From CABZJG01 sp965659715 (GTDB taxonomy: Bacteria > Pseudomonadota > Alphaproteobacteria > Rhodobacterales > Rhodobacteraceae): DNA of 51,916 nt. The DNA is taken from NCBI GenBank assembly GCA_965659715.1, contig CBFHXE010000011.1:1-51916 (forward strand), in the 5' to 3' direction. The notes under the pieces were generated by a model, which saw only the letters and a list, made by a program, of their open reading frames with translations, was not told the DNA's origin and made no database searches. This document shows, piece by piece, positions 41,965 to 50,786 of this stretch; the stretch's first letter is position 1, and every line of letters begins with the position of its first letter. A program made the position numbers and the translations under genes.

Positions 41965-43032
41965 ATGTATTTTAAAAATTTTATACCCACGATTGCCCTG
42001 CTGGCACTCGGCGGGTTCGGGGGTTTTATCGCCAGCCTCACATTGATGCCCCTACCCTGGATGCTTGGCGCGTTGATTGCAACCGCGGGCTTTACAATTG
42101 CACGCCCTGATAGCCTGCCCAATACCTATAAATTCCCCATGCTATTGCGCATGCTCTTTATTGCGGTAATCGGGGTGATGATCGGCGCTCAGGTCACACC
42201 AGACCTTGTGGCGCGCGCGCCCTTGATGATCATGAGCTTGATCGGCCTCAGTATTTTTGTACCCATTGGTTTTGTCGCTAATTTGTGGATTTTTCGCCGC
42301 TTGGGCGGCTATGATCCGGCGACAGCGTTTTTTTGTAGCGCCCCTGGCGGATTGATGGAAAGTATCGCAATGGGTGAAGCGCGTGGGTGCGACATTCGAC
42401 TTCTCACCCTGCAGCAGTTTTTGCGCATTATTGTGGTCATCATGATCGTGCCAATGCTCATGTCGGCATGGATCGGCGCCCCCGTAGGCAGCGCCGCTGG
42501 CGTACAAATCACCACCGGCGTTCAAGCCGATATGACCGTGCAGCAAACGGTGGTGGGCGCTGCGGTCGTATTTTTCGGGTTGATCTTTGGTCTCAAGCTT
42601 AAAATCCCTGCCGGACAACTGATGGGGCCACTTTTAATCGCAGCAGCCGTTAGCCTTTCTGGGCTGGCTACACCGCAACTACCCGAAGGCTTGCTCACCA
42701 TCGCGCAATTGGTGATCGGGACAGCGCTTGGCTCCCGATTTACGGGTCTGAAACGTCAAATGCTGGTGCGCGGGATCGCATTAAGTTTTGCCAGCGTGAC
42801 AGCTATGCTTCTGATAGCTCTGGCAATTTGCCTTGTACTGCGCAGTTTTCAGCCTTTACCATTTGATGTTTTACTGATTAGCTTTGCCCCCGGAGGGCTC
42901 ATAGAAATGTCCCTCATCGCACTGAGCCTCAACGCCAATCCCGCTTTGGTCAGCCTGCACCATATGTACCGCATACTTTTGACCGTTTTTGGATTGCACG
43001 CCTTGCAGCGGTATCTGCCGCCAAAAAGTTAA
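41965..43032 (+). CDS. AbrB-family inner-membrane protein
   Basis: The 355-residue protein has about ten hydrophobic helices arranged as two similar halves. Each half begins with a Pro/Gly-rich motif (LTLMPLPWMLGALIATA; LKIPAGQLMGPLLIAAA) and contains a F[CA]xAPGG motif (FFCSAPGGLMESIAMGEARG; SFAPGGLIEMSLIALSL). This internal duplication is typical of AbrB (putative ammonia monooxygenase regulator) transporters. The transported substrate is not known. It stands apart from its neighbours by short gaps. Confidence 0.87.
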   Translation: MYFKNFIPTIALLALGGFGGFIASLTLMPLPWMLGALIATAGFTIARPDSLPNTYKFPMLLRMLFIAVIGVMIGAQVTPDLVARAPLMIMSLIGLSIFVPIGFVANLWIFRRLGGYDPATAFFCSAPGGLMESIAMGEARGCDIRLLTLQQFLRIIVVIMIVPMLMSAWIGAPVGSAAGVQITTGVQADMTVQQTVVGAAVVFFGLIFGLKLKIPAGQLMGPLLIAAAVSLSGLATPQLPEGLLTIAQLVIGTALGSRFTGLKRQMLVRGIALSFASVTAMLLIALAICLVLRSFQPLPFDVLLISFAPGGLIEMSLIALSLNANPALVSLHHMYRILLTVFGLHALQRYLPPKS

Positions 43033-43114
43033 AACAAAGCGGCGCTCAATTGCGCCGATCCTGCAAAGCTTGCCGAATGTCTGCGGCCCCTTGAATATCC
43101 CCGCATTGGGCTGA

Positions 43115-43138
43115 TTTTTTCTTTGTTCAAATACTCCC
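43115..43138 (-). repeat. Second copy of the GGGAGTATTT-N3-CAAAG element
   Basis: On the minus strand the sequence GGGAGTATTTGAACAAAGAA repeats the 3' module at 7260-7279, differing only in the three central bases. The GC hairpin present in the first copy is missing. It lies in the short gap between two convergent genes. Confidence 0.45.
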
Positions 43139-43227
43139 TTTCAGCGGCGTGTTTTTATGTAAGGCGTTTTAGATTATGACTTCGGCGCTGTACATATTAC
43201 TGGCTCCTTATCTCGCCCTTGTGGGGC

Positions 43228-45036
43228 TCAAAGCTGATTTTTTTCTTCCAGTGTAATCCACGCGTCTTCCGCGATCTGCAAGGCTTCTTGCCGCTCAACC
43301 AGCGCCGCTGTAGCTTTTTGAAATTTAACCGGCGAGTGCTGGTAAAGATCCGGCACAGACAGGTACTCTTCAAGCTTGGTGATTTCCGCTTCCAGCCTTT
43401 CAATCTCCGCAGGGAGGCTTTCAAGCCGATGCCGCTCGGTAAATGTAAGCCCCGACTTTTGTGCTTGCTGCGCGGTTTTCACATCCGGTTTGGCTTTGGT
43501 CGCTTCGGGTTTTGCCGGGGTCGGTGCAACCTGTTTCTGGGCTTGATAATCTGACCAGCCACCAGCATAAGCGACCGTGCGCCCTTGGCCTTCCATCGCG
43601 ATGGTTGTTGTGGCCACACGGTCCAGAAAATCGCGGTCGTGACTAACCAAAATCACCGTTCCCTGATAATCATCCAGCAGCTCTTGCAGCAAATCAAGCG
43701 TTTCCACATCAAGATCATTGGTCGGCTCGTCAAGCACCAAAAGATTGCTTTGCCTCGCCATGATCTTGGCCAGCAAAAGCCGCGCCTTTTCGCCCCCCGA
43801 CAGCGAGCGCACAGGCGCACGGGCCTGTGCTTCGTCAAACAGAAACTCTTTTAAATACCCCACCACATGTTTCGCCGCGCCGCGCACCAATACCTGATCG
43901 GCTTTACCCGATACCCGCATTGCCGGATCACCTGTTAGGCTGTCCCATAGCGTCATCTCTGGATCAAGTTGGGTGCGGTTTTGGTCAAAAACAGCAGGCA
44001 CCAGATTGGTGCCATGTTTAATCTGACCTTGGTCCGGATCAAGCTCGCCCATCAACAGCCGCAGCAAGGTGGTTTTACCCACCCCGTTGGGCCCTACAAG
44101 CGCCACCCGATCACCGCGCTGAATGGTGATCGAAAACCGGCGCAAGATGAGCGTATCGCCAAAGGATTTTGCAATATCGCGGGTCTCAATGACCTTACGG
44201 CCGGACTTGGGTCCTGCGCTCAGCGCCATCGCTGCCGTGCCTTGCCGGCGGATCATCCCTGCACGTTCGGCGCGCAAGCTATGAAGCGCTCGTAACCGTC
44301 CCTGATTGCGTTTGCGCCGCGCGCTGATGCCTTCCACTGCCCATCGGCCTTCAGATTTTATCTTGCGGTCCATTTTATGGCGCTGCATGTCTTCGTCTTG
44401 CCACAGCTTGTCTCGCCAGACCTCAAACCCGTCAAACCCTTGCTCATTGCGCCGCACCTGACCGCGATCGATCCACAAGGTTGCACGGCTGAGCGCGTTA
44501 AGAAAAGCCCGGTCATGGCTGATTAAAACAAAGCCGGCTTTGGTGGCGTTTAACTCAGCTTCCAGCCAGGTGATAGCTTCTATATCCAAATGGTTTGTGG
44601 GCTCATCCAGCAACATCAAATCCGGCGCCTCAGCCATCAGCTTGGCTAAAGCTGCGCGGCGGCGCTCTCCGCCAGATGCGGTTTCAACCAAACGCTCCGG
44701 GTCAAATTTCAAACCTTCCGCTGCACGCTCTACGCGGTAAAGTTCCCCGGGCTCTAGCCCGCTCGTGGCAAAATCACCCAAAGTGGCGTGGCCGCTCATG
44801 GTTGGGTCTTGCTCCATATATCCTGCCGCCAAACCCGGCGGGATCACCCGCGCGCCGCGGTCTGGTTCAACCAAGCCGGCCATCACTTTCATCAAGGTGG
44901 ATTTTCCTGATCCATTGCGCCCGACCAAAGCAAGCCGCTCACCAGGGTGAATGACGAGGTCCAGCCGGTCAAAGACCGGATTTCCGCCAAATGTCAGCGT
45001 AATATCGTTAAGCTGTAATAATGGAACACGTGCCAT
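43228..45036 (-). CDS. ABC-F family ATPase (Uup-like)
   Basis: The 602-residue soluble protein has two ATPase domains and no membrane helices. Domain 1 has GRNGSGKS, TASGGERRR and LMLLDEPTNHLD. Domain 2 has GPNGVGKT, SLSGGEKAR and LLVLDEPTNDLD. A linker rich in basic residues (KMDRKIKSEGRWAVEGISARRKRN) joins them. The C-terminal coiled coil (ERLEAEITKLEEY) is the feature of Uup, which acts on ribosomes or branched DNA. ABC-F proteins serve translation; antibiotic resistance is not indicated. Confidence 0.93.
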   Translation of the reverse strand: MARVPLLQLNDITLTFGGNPVFDRLDLVIHPGERLALVGRNGSGKSTLMKVMAGLVEPDRGARVIPPGLAAGYMEQDPTMSGHATLGDFATSGLEPGELYRVERAAEGLKFDPERLVETASGGERRRAALAKLMAEAPDLMLLDEPTNHLDIEAITWLEAELNATKAGFVLISHDRAFLNALSRATLWIDRGQVRRNEQGFDGFEVWRDKLWQDEDMQRHKMDRKIKSEGRWAVEGISARRKRNQGRLRALHSLRAERAGMIRRQGTAAMALSAGPKSGRKVIETRDIAKSFGDTLILRRFSITIQRGDRVALVGPNGVGKTTLLRLLMGELDPDQGQIKHGTNLVPAVFDQNRTQLDPEMTLWDSLTGDPAMRVSGKADQVLVRGAAKHVVGYLKEFLFDEAQARAPVRSLSGGEKARLLLAKIMARQSNLLVLDEPTNDLDVETLDLLQELLDDYQGTVILVSHDRDFLDRVATTTIAMEGQGRTVAYAGGWSDYQAQKQVAPTPAKPEATKAKPDVKTAQQAQKSGLTFTERHRLESLPAEIERLEAEITKLEEYLSVPDLYQHSPVKFQKATAALVERQEALQIAEDAWITLEEKNQL

Positions 45037-45067
45037 AGCGCGCTGCTAAGCGCCCGCCCCGCAAAGG

Positions 45068-45811
45068 TCAAGAGAGCGCCTGCAAAAGCCGTCTTCGCGC
45101 TGCCGGAATTGAACGAATTTCAATACCTGTAAAGACATGCAGCGTATTCATCTGGGGATCGACCACAGCATGATCGCTGACCCACCCCCCCATCATGAGA
45201 TAACTACGCAGCAGTGGCGGCATCCTGCGCAGTGCCTGCGTCATATCGGGTTTACGGCGCAGTCGGGCCGCAAAACGAAAAACCCTTGGGGCTTTGACCC
45301 GTGGAAGCCAGCGCTTTGGAGCAAGATATTTATCTCGAAGCATGGCAAATGCATCAAGATAGGCAGTTGCATCCGTACCCTGAAAAGAGGCGCAGCCAAA
45401 CAAAAGCTCGACACCCTCTTGATCCACGTATTTTGTAAGCGCGCCCCATGCAATCCTAAGTACATCAGGGTCGTTTACCTCTGGATGGATACAAAAGCGC
45501 CCCACTTCGACAAGTTTACCACTATAAGAATGCAGCGAAGAAAGCTCATAGTGCTGCGCAGAGTAGCTTTTTTCAATCTCTGAGCCACCGTTTAAGTGCA
45601 AAAGCCGGTAGCAGCACACCAGGCGGTTGGTTTTACACTCTTCCAACAAAACATGGGCACATACTTCATCAAACTCATCCACATCAAGGCCGCTCGGCGC
45701 CCTTAAACCAAATGCGAGATGTCGCAGCTTTTGTGCCGCTAAAATGTCACTTGGTTTATCAGCCGACCTCACACGGTATTTTTTGCTGATCCGCTTTTCC
45801 AAAGACTGCAC
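45068..45811 (-). CDS. olsB: OlsB-type ornithine-acyl-ACP N-acyltransferase (GNAT fold)
   Basis: The 247-residue protein resembles OlsB, which attaches a 3-hydroxyacyl chain to ornithine in ornithine-lipid synthesis. Features are KYRVRSADKPSDILAAQKLR, DEFDEVCAHVLLEE, the GNAT core VEVGRFCIHPEVNDPDVLRIAWG and the tail HAVVDPQMNTLHVFTGIEI. The usual partner OlsA is not adjacent. The gene is downstream of bamE on the same strand with a 95-base gap. Confidence 0.85.
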   Translation of the reverse strand: MQSLEKRISKKYRVRSADKPSDILAAQKLRHLAFGLRAPSGLDVDEFDEVCAHVLLEECKTNRLVCCYRLLHLNGGSEIEKSYSAQHYELSSLHSYSGKLVEVGRFCIHPEVNDPDVLRIAWGALTKYVDQEGVELLFGCASFQGTDATAYLDAFAMLRDKYLAPKRWLPRVKAPRVFRFAARLRRKPDMTQALRRMPPLLRSYLMMGGWVSDHAVVDPQMNTLHVFTGIEIRSIPAARRRLLQALS

Positions 45812-45906
45812 CTTTATGTTACGTCACTTTCGTATACGGACTTCTAGAGCAACAGAATGTAACAATTGCGCAACAAACAAAAGCGAGTTTTCGAATTACC
45901 AAGCAA

Positions 45907-46344
45907 TCAAAGACTGGGTGCACTTCCACTCACTGACCCGATGATTTGCCCAATCAAACTCAATTCAGGACCTGCGGCTTTGGTAACCCGGTGTTCTAAA
46001 GAAATAATGTTGCCGTCTTGTAGGCCAAACCGCTCAATATTGCTCAAAACACCTTGTTTGTTAAAACTTAGCACAAGAACCTCGCGGTCCACTTCGGTGG
46101 GTCGACCAAGAGCGCCCTGCCGCATCTGGCTTCGCACATAAAAATATGCATTGTCGCGCATCAAACCACCGGATGAAGGAGCGCCCAACGATTCCGCAAC
46201 GCTGCCCTGGGTGTCAACACCAACCACAAGTTCATCAACATATTCTTTCGGCGGCATATATCCATGCGCTCTATACTGAGAAGAGCAGGCAGATACCATA
46301 ATCAGCAACGCTGCTGCTCCAATTATTGTCCTTGATCTTTTCAT
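45907..46344 (-). CDS. bamE: Outer membrane assembly lipoprotein BamE (SmpA/OmlA)
   Basis: BamE is a lipoprotein of the beta-barrel assembly complex. The 145-residue precursor has a lipobox (IMVSAC, Cys20) and the SmpA/OmlA domain: HGYMPPKEYVDELVVGVDTQ, VAESLGAPSSGG, NAYFYVRSQM and VLVLSFNKQGVLSNIERF. It is divergent from the DUF177 gene across an 89-base promoter gap. Confidence 0.93.
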   Translation of the reverse strand: MKRSRTIIGAAALLIMVSACSSQYRAHGYMPPKEYVDELVVGVDTQGSVAESLGAPSSGGLMRDNAYFYVRSQMRQGALGRPTEVDREVLVLSFNKQGVLSNIERFGLQDGNIISLEHRVTKAAGPELSLIGQIIGSVSGSAPSL

Positions 46345-46433
46345 AGTTAGACGTACCGACCCTTGTCTTGTTGTACATTAGGCTTTATTCCATTTTTTCA
46401 ATACACGCAAACTTGTCCTGAAAGGTAAATCTG

Positions 46434-47000
46434 TTGCCCTCGCCGACACCCCCTTCTTCGCCGAGCATATTTCGCTTGGCTGACCTGAGCCAACAGCGCC
46501 CGACAGACTTTGATATCAGCCCCGATGCAAACCAACGTCGTGAACTCGCAAAAGAGCTCGGCTTTCGCGCTTTACGCAAACTGCGGTTCACCGGAAAGAT
46601 GACTGCCAGTGGTAAAAAAAACTGGGCGCTCAAGGGCAAGCTAGGAGCGACTATCGAACAAGAGTGCGTGGTGACGCTGCAACCGGTGATCACGCGTCTG
46701 GATTGCCCGGTGCAACGGCGATTTATGCCTGCCGCGGAATTGGCACCAATGGAAAATCCAGTGGACGAGATGGAAATGGATGGCGATGAAACGCTTGAAC
46801 CCTTACCAGAGGAAATCAACCTTTTATCGGTGCTGGCCGAAGCCCTGTCGATTGAAGCGCCGGATTACCCGCGGGCGCAGGGGGCCGCTTTGAGCGAAAG
46901 CACTTTTAGCAAACCTGGTGTTGCTCCAATGACAGATGCAGATGCGAAACCTTTTGCAGGGCTAGCCAAACTGCAAGAAAAAATGCAAAAAGACAGCTGA
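46434..47000 (+). CDS. DUF177 (YceD) family protein
   Basis: The 188-residue protein contains the DUF177 core: ELGFRALRKLRFTGKM, LKGKLGATIEQECVVTLQPV (with one Cys), then acidic MEMDGDETLEPLPEEINL and AEALSIEAPDYPRA. The start is a TTG at 46434, 8 bases after AAAGG; there is no nearby ATG. DUF177 genes typically precede rpmF and are linked to ribosome/23S rRNA accumulation. That order holds here. Confidence 0.92.
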   Translation: MPSPTPPSSPSIFRLADLSQQRPTDFDISPDANQRRELAKELGFRALRKLRFTGKMTASGKKNWALKGKLGATIEQECVVTLQPVITRLDCPVQRRFMPAAELAPMENPVDEMEMDGDETLEPLPEEINLLSVLAEALSIEAPDYPRAQGAALSESTFSKPGVAPMTDADAKPFAGLAKLQEKMQKDS

Positions 47001-47153
47001 ATATGTACTGTGAGCTCTTGTCAAACCTACAAATCACAGTATTTTCGCGCCTTCTTGCGAAATTGGCTTGTATCTGAGATGCAATTAGATGTATGCGCCT
47101 CGGATACACGGATGGAACCAAGGGCTGTTGCCCTGATAAATTGAGGTTGAGAC

Positions 47154-47360
47154 ATGGCTGTCCAACAAAATAAAGTATCAAAATCACGGCGCAACAATCG
47201 CCGGGCCCATGACGCACTTGTGGCGGGGAATCCAAACGAGTGCAGCAATTGCGGTGAGCTAAAACGCCCACACCATATCTGTGCTTCTTGCGGCCATTAT
47301 GGCGACCGTGAGGTTGTAGCGATGGTTGACGAGATTGATTTGGACGAGGACGCGGCCTAG
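47154..47360 (+). CDS. rpmF: Large ribosomal subunit protein bL32
   Basis: The 68-residue product has the L32 start (MAVQQNKVSKSRRNNRRAHD) and four zinc-type Cys in CSNCGELKRPHHICASCGHY, so it is the Zn-binding form. It lies 153 bases after the DUF177 gene and directly before plsX, the usual order. Confidence 0.97.
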   Translation: MAVQQNKVSKSRRNNRRAHDALVAGNPNECSNCGELKRPHHICASCGHYGDREVVAMVDEIDLDEDAA

Positions 47361-47381
47361 TTTTTTTAGGGCCCTGGCTTG

Positions 47382-48479
47382 ATGACCGCAGCACAAAATA
47401 CACCGGTAGACGCGCCTCGGCGCACCGTGATCAGTATTGATGCTATGGGCGGTGATCGCGGTCCTGCGCCAGTGGTTGCTGGTATTGCCAGATCCGCAAA
47501 AATAAATCGTGATCTGCATTTTATTCTTCATGGTCCTGCGACCGAGCTTGAAAAACTCGTAGCGCGGCGACGCATTTTGACGAACCGCTGTGATATCCGC
47601 GACGCCAAAGATGTGGTGACAATGGATGATAAGCCGAGCCAAGTTCTACGGCAAGGCAAAGACAGCTCAATGTGGTCCGCGATAGAATCAGTGCGCAACG
47701 GAGAAGCCGAGGTTTGTGTTTCTTGCGGCAACACCGGCGCCTTGATGGCTTTAAGCATGATCCGGTTGCGCAAATTGCCGGGAGTGAACCGCCCTGCAAT
47801 CGCAATCTTGTGGCCATCGCGGAGCGCGGGCGGCTTTAATGTAATGTTAGATGTCGGTGCCGACATTCGCGCAGATGCTAATGATTTGTTGCAATACGCG
47901 CTGATGGGTGTCTCTTACGCCCGAAACGGTCTTTACCTAAAGACACCTCGGGTGGGTGTGCTAAATGTGGGAACCGAAGAACACAAAGGTCGCCCCGAGT
48001 TGCGCGAAGCACATGACTTGATTGCTCAGCATAGTGAAAGTGGGCGTTACGACTTTGTGGGTTTTGTCGAAGGCGGGGACATTCCTAGAGATAAGGCCGA
48101 TGTGATTGTCACCGATGGTTTTACCGGCAACATAGCGCTCAAAACCGGTGAAGGCACTGCCAGTTTGATCGGCGATTTGCTAAAACAGGCTTTTCGCTAT
48201 TCCCCACTGTCACGACTTGCACAGTTGTTGGCCGTCACGTCTTTGCGGCGCTTGCAAAATCGCATCGACCCAAGGCAGGTCAATGGCGGTGTCTTTCTCG
48301 GGCTCAACGGAACAGTGGTTAAATCGCATGGCTCAGCGGACGCACTGGGCGTTTCAGCGGCTGTCAAATTAGCCGTCCAGCTAAGCCAATCAAAGTTTTC
48401 GCAAAAAATTGCAGCACGCCTTGCATCTATAACGCCAATAAAGCACGATGAAACATCTGCTGAACCGGGGACGGAATAA
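47382..48479 (+). CDS. plsX: Phosphate acyltransferase PlsX
   Basis: PlsX makes acyl-phosphate from acyl-ACP for phospholipid synthesis. The 365-residue protein starts at ATG 47382 (a TTG precedes it by one codon). Signatures are ISIDAMGGDRGPAPVVAGIA, SCGNTGALMALSMI, VLNVGTEEHKGRPELREAHD, DVIVTDGFTGNIALKTGEG and GGVFLGLNGTVVKSHG. It lies 21 bases after rpmF and 3 bases before fabH. Confidence 0.97.
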   Translation: MTAAQNTPVDAPRRTVISIDAMGGDRGPAPVVAGIARSAKINRDLHFILHGPATELEKLVARRRILTNRCDIRDAKDVVTMDDKPSQVLRQGKDSSMWSAIESVRNGEAEVCVSCGNTGALMALSMIRLRKLPGVNRPAIAILWPSRSAGGFNVMLDVGADIRADANDLLQYALMGVSYARNGLYLKTPRVGVLNVGTEEHKGRPELREAHDLIAQHSESGRYDFVGFVEGGDIPRDKADVIVTDGFTGNIALKTGEGTASLIGDLLKQAFRYSPLSRLAQLLAVTSLRRLQNRIDPRQVNGGVFLGLNGTVVKSHGSADALGVSAAVKLAVQLSQSKFSQKIAARLASITPIKHDETSAEPGTE

Positions 48480-48482
48480 CAA

Positions 48483-49454
48483 ATGCAAATTAGGGCCGTT
48501 GTACGGGGCGTAGGGCATTACCTTCCAGAGCGTGTTGTTGCGAACTCTGAGTTTGAGAAAACCCTCGAAACCACTGACGAATGGATCAAAGCCCGCTCGG
48601 GGATCGAGCGTCGGCATTTTGCAGCCGAAGGCGAAACAACGTCTGATTTGGCTGTTGCAGCCGCCAATGCCGCCCTTAAAGATGCTGGGCTTTCAGCCGA
48701 TGACATGGATGCAATCATCGTTGCAACATCCACGGCAGACCTTACCTTTCCTTCGGTTGCGACCATGGTTCAGGCCGGGCTCAATATGCAGCGCGGCTTT
48801 GCTTATGATGTGCAAGCGGTTTGTGCGGGATTTATTTTTGCACTTTCGTCGGCAAATGCGCAAATCCTATCCGGACAAGCCAAGCGCATAATGGTTATCG
48901 GTGCCGAAACCTTCAGCAGATTGATGGACTGGAGCGATCGCTCGACATGCGTGCTTTTCGGCGATGGCGCCGGTGCTCTGATCCTTGAAGCCCAAGAGAC
49001 CAGCGGCAGCAAAACTGATCGCGGCATCCTATCGGTTGATTTAAATTCAGACGGACGGCACCGGGATATTTTATATGTCGATGGGGGCGTATCCACGCAC
49101 ACCACAGGCCATTTGCGTATGCAAGGCAAAGAAGTGTTTCGCCATGCTGTTGAAAAACTGGCGGTCACGGCACAAACCGCAATGGAGCAAGCCGGCATCA
49201 CAGCCGATGACATCGATTGGGTGGTTCCGCATCAGGCCAATTTGCGCATAATCAACGGAACCGCAAAGAAAATGGGCATTCCAACTGATCGTGTTGTGAT
49301 CACTGTCCAAGACCATGGCAACACCTCTGCTGCTTCTATTCCGCTTGCACTTTCCGTGGCCAAAGCCAATGGTCAGCTGAAAGAAAATCACCTTATTGTC
49401 ACCGAAGCGATTGGCGGCGGCTTGGCCTGGGGCGCAGTTGTTTTGCGTTGGTAG
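48483..49454 (+). CDS. fabH: Beta-ketoacyl-ACP synthase III
   Basis: FabH starts fatty-acid synthesis by condensing acetyl-CoA with malonyl-ACP. The 323-residue protein keeps the Cys-His-Asn triad: Cys114 in QAVCAGFIFAL, His250 in VVPHQANLRI and Asn280 in DHGNTSAAS. It is translationally close to plsX. No intrinsic terminator was seen after it before ihfA. Confidence 0.97.
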   Translation: MQIRAVVRGVGHYLPERVVANSEFEKTLETTDEWIKARSGIERRHFAAEGETTSDLAVAAANAALKDAGLSADDMDAIIVATSTADLTFPSVATMVQAGLNMQRGFAYDVQAVCAGFIFALSSANAQILSGQAKRIMVIGAETFSRLMDWSDRSTCVLFGDGAGALILEAQETSGSKTDRGILSVDLNSDGRHRDILYVDGGVSTHTTGHLRMQGKEVFRHAVEKLAVTAQTAMEQAGITADDIDWVVPHQANLRIINGTAKKMGIPTDRVVITVQDHGNTSAASIPLALSVAKANGQLKENHLIVTEAIGGGLAWGAVVLRW

Positions 49455-49528
49455 CAAATTTAAATTGCTAAAAACCGCCGAAAAATTTATAAAAGTAAAA
49501 AAATGCCTTTTTAAATAAGCCATTGTTA

Positions 49529-49558
49529 TTGACTCGTAAAATCGCGACACATTACAAA
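49529..49558 (+). promoter_or_regulatory. Candidate promoter of ihfA
   Basis: TTGACT (49529-49534) is followed 18 bases later by TACAAA (49553-49558). The start of transcription would lie about 10-15 bases before the ihfA ATG, giving a very short leader with GGGGA as ribosome site. Confidence 0.45.
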
Positions 49559-49579
49559 TATAAAAAATGGGGATACAAA

Positions 49580-49879
49580 ATGAGTGATACAACCTTGACC
49601 CGAATGGACCTAAGCGAAGCCGTTTTTCGCGAGGTCGGATTATCAAGAAGTGAAAGCGCAGAACTGGTTGAAAGTGTTTTAGAGCATATTTCAGCATCTC
49701 TTGTGCGCGGAGAACAGGTCAAAATTTCGTCCTTTGGGACGTTTAGCGTGCGCGATAAGAATGCCCGAGTGGGACGCAATCCCAAAACTGGGGAGGAAGT
49801 GCCCATCACCCCGCGCCGGGTTTTAACCTTTCGGCCATCACATCTGATGAAAGATCGGGTTTCAGAGGGCAACAAATAA
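49580..49879 (+). CDS. ihfA: Integration host factor subunit alpha
   Basis: The 99-residue HU/IHF-family DNA-bending protein starts at ATG 49580 after GGGGA; the frame opens at 49523. Features are TLTRMDLSEAVFREVGLSRS, VKISSFGTFSVRDKNARVGR and the DNA-intercalating arm NPKTGEEVPITPRRVLTFRP. It is followed 17 bases later by the MerR-type gene, the standard alphaproteobacterial pair. Confidence 0.96.
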   Translation: MSDTTLTRMDLSEAVFREVGLSRSESAELVESVLEHISASLVRGEQVKISSFGTFSVRDKNARVGRNPKTGEEVPITPRRVLTFRPSHLMKDRVSEGNK

Positions 49880-49896
49880 TAATCCGGAGTACCGGA

Positions 49897-50526
49897 ATGG
49901 GCAAATCAGCCGAGGCCTTTAGAACCATCAGCGAAGTTGCAGACTGGCTTGGGATTCCTACCCATGTGTTGCGATTTTGGGAAAGCAAATTCAACCAAAT
50001 CAAACCCGTTAAACGCGCCGGAGGACGGCGCTATTACCGCCCTGCTGATATGTTATTGATCGGCGGCATTCGCAAATTGCTGCACGAAGATGGGATGACC
50101 ATCAAAGGAGCGCAAAAGATACTGCGGGAAAAGGGCATAAAGCATGTGACCAACCTCTCGCCCCCGCTTGAAGAAACGCTTGTGGCGCATGCTCACCAAC
50201 CCCTTGAAGAAGCTAAAACCAGTGAGCAAAACGAGACGGTATCGCCACAAGACAATGTGATCAAGCTTGCCCGAGAACCCGACGTGCCTGCCGATACTGA
50301 AAATATAGACGAACAAGGTGAGCAAACTGCTTTAAACTTCTGGTCTAGTGAAGATCCAAACGGTACAGTGGCTGATCATGAGCCAATCGTTGCAAACACT
50401 GCAGGTTTGATCACGGCAATTCAGCGGTTATCTCCCTTGGGTTCAAAGCCCGGCGATGAATTACATTCGCTTAGTGCAGAACTGAAAGCAGAGCTCGAAC
50501 GGCGCAAGGCCAACGATCCGCATTAA
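49897..50526 (+). CDS. MerR-family transcriptional regulator
   Basis: The 209-residue protein has an N-terminal MerR winged HTH (FRTISEVADWLGIPTHVLRF, WESKFNQIKPVKRAGGRRYY) and then an acidic, probably disordered C-terminal half with no metal-binding Cys. This matches the conserved MerR protein downstream of ihfA in many Rhodobacterales. Its effector and targets are unknown. It precedes a tRNA gene. Confidence 0.92.
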   Translation: MGKSAEAFRTISEVADWLGIPTHVLRFWESKFNQIKPVKRAGGRRYYRPADMLLIGGIRKLLHEDGMTIKGAQKILREKGIKHVTNLSPPLEETLVAHAHQPLEEAKTSEQNETVSPQDNVIKLAREPDVPADTENIDEQGEQTALNFWSSEDPNGTVADHEPIVANTAGLITAIQRLSPLGSKPGDELHSLSAELKAELERRKANDPH

Positions 50527-50581
50527 ATGGCACTTTTTCCCTTGCCCCTGCTGTCAAAACCGTTAAGAGATTGTGCAATTA

Positions 50582-50658
50582 CGGGCTATGGCGCAGCCTG
50601 GTAGCGCGTCCGTCTGGGGGACGGAAGGTCGCAGGTTCGAGTCCTGCTAGCCCGACCA
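50582..50658 (+). tRNA. tRNA-Pro, anticodon GGG
   Basis: The 77-base cloverleaf has acceptor arms CGGGCTA/TAGCCCG with discriminator A and encoded CCA. The anticodon stem is TCCGT/ACGGA and the loop CTGGGGG, giving anticodon GGG at 50616-50618. GCAGG-TTCGAGT-CCTGC is the T-arm. It decodes CCC and CCU. Confidence 0.97.
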
Positions 50659-50786
50659 AAGACAGTTTTTTTGTTTAGTTTATCGCTTGAAGACTACCCT
50701 TTACTAGGGGGTTTAATGGCAAGCTTAGCAAAAGCTTTTAACTTTATCGAAAATTGTAGTTACCGGTTTTGTACTTATCCTATGCT

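Noticed and set aside
49451..49470. TAGCAA-N7-TTGCTA inverted repeat after fabH as a terminator
   Set aside because: The stem is weak and A-rich, and it is followed by A, not T, on the coding strand.
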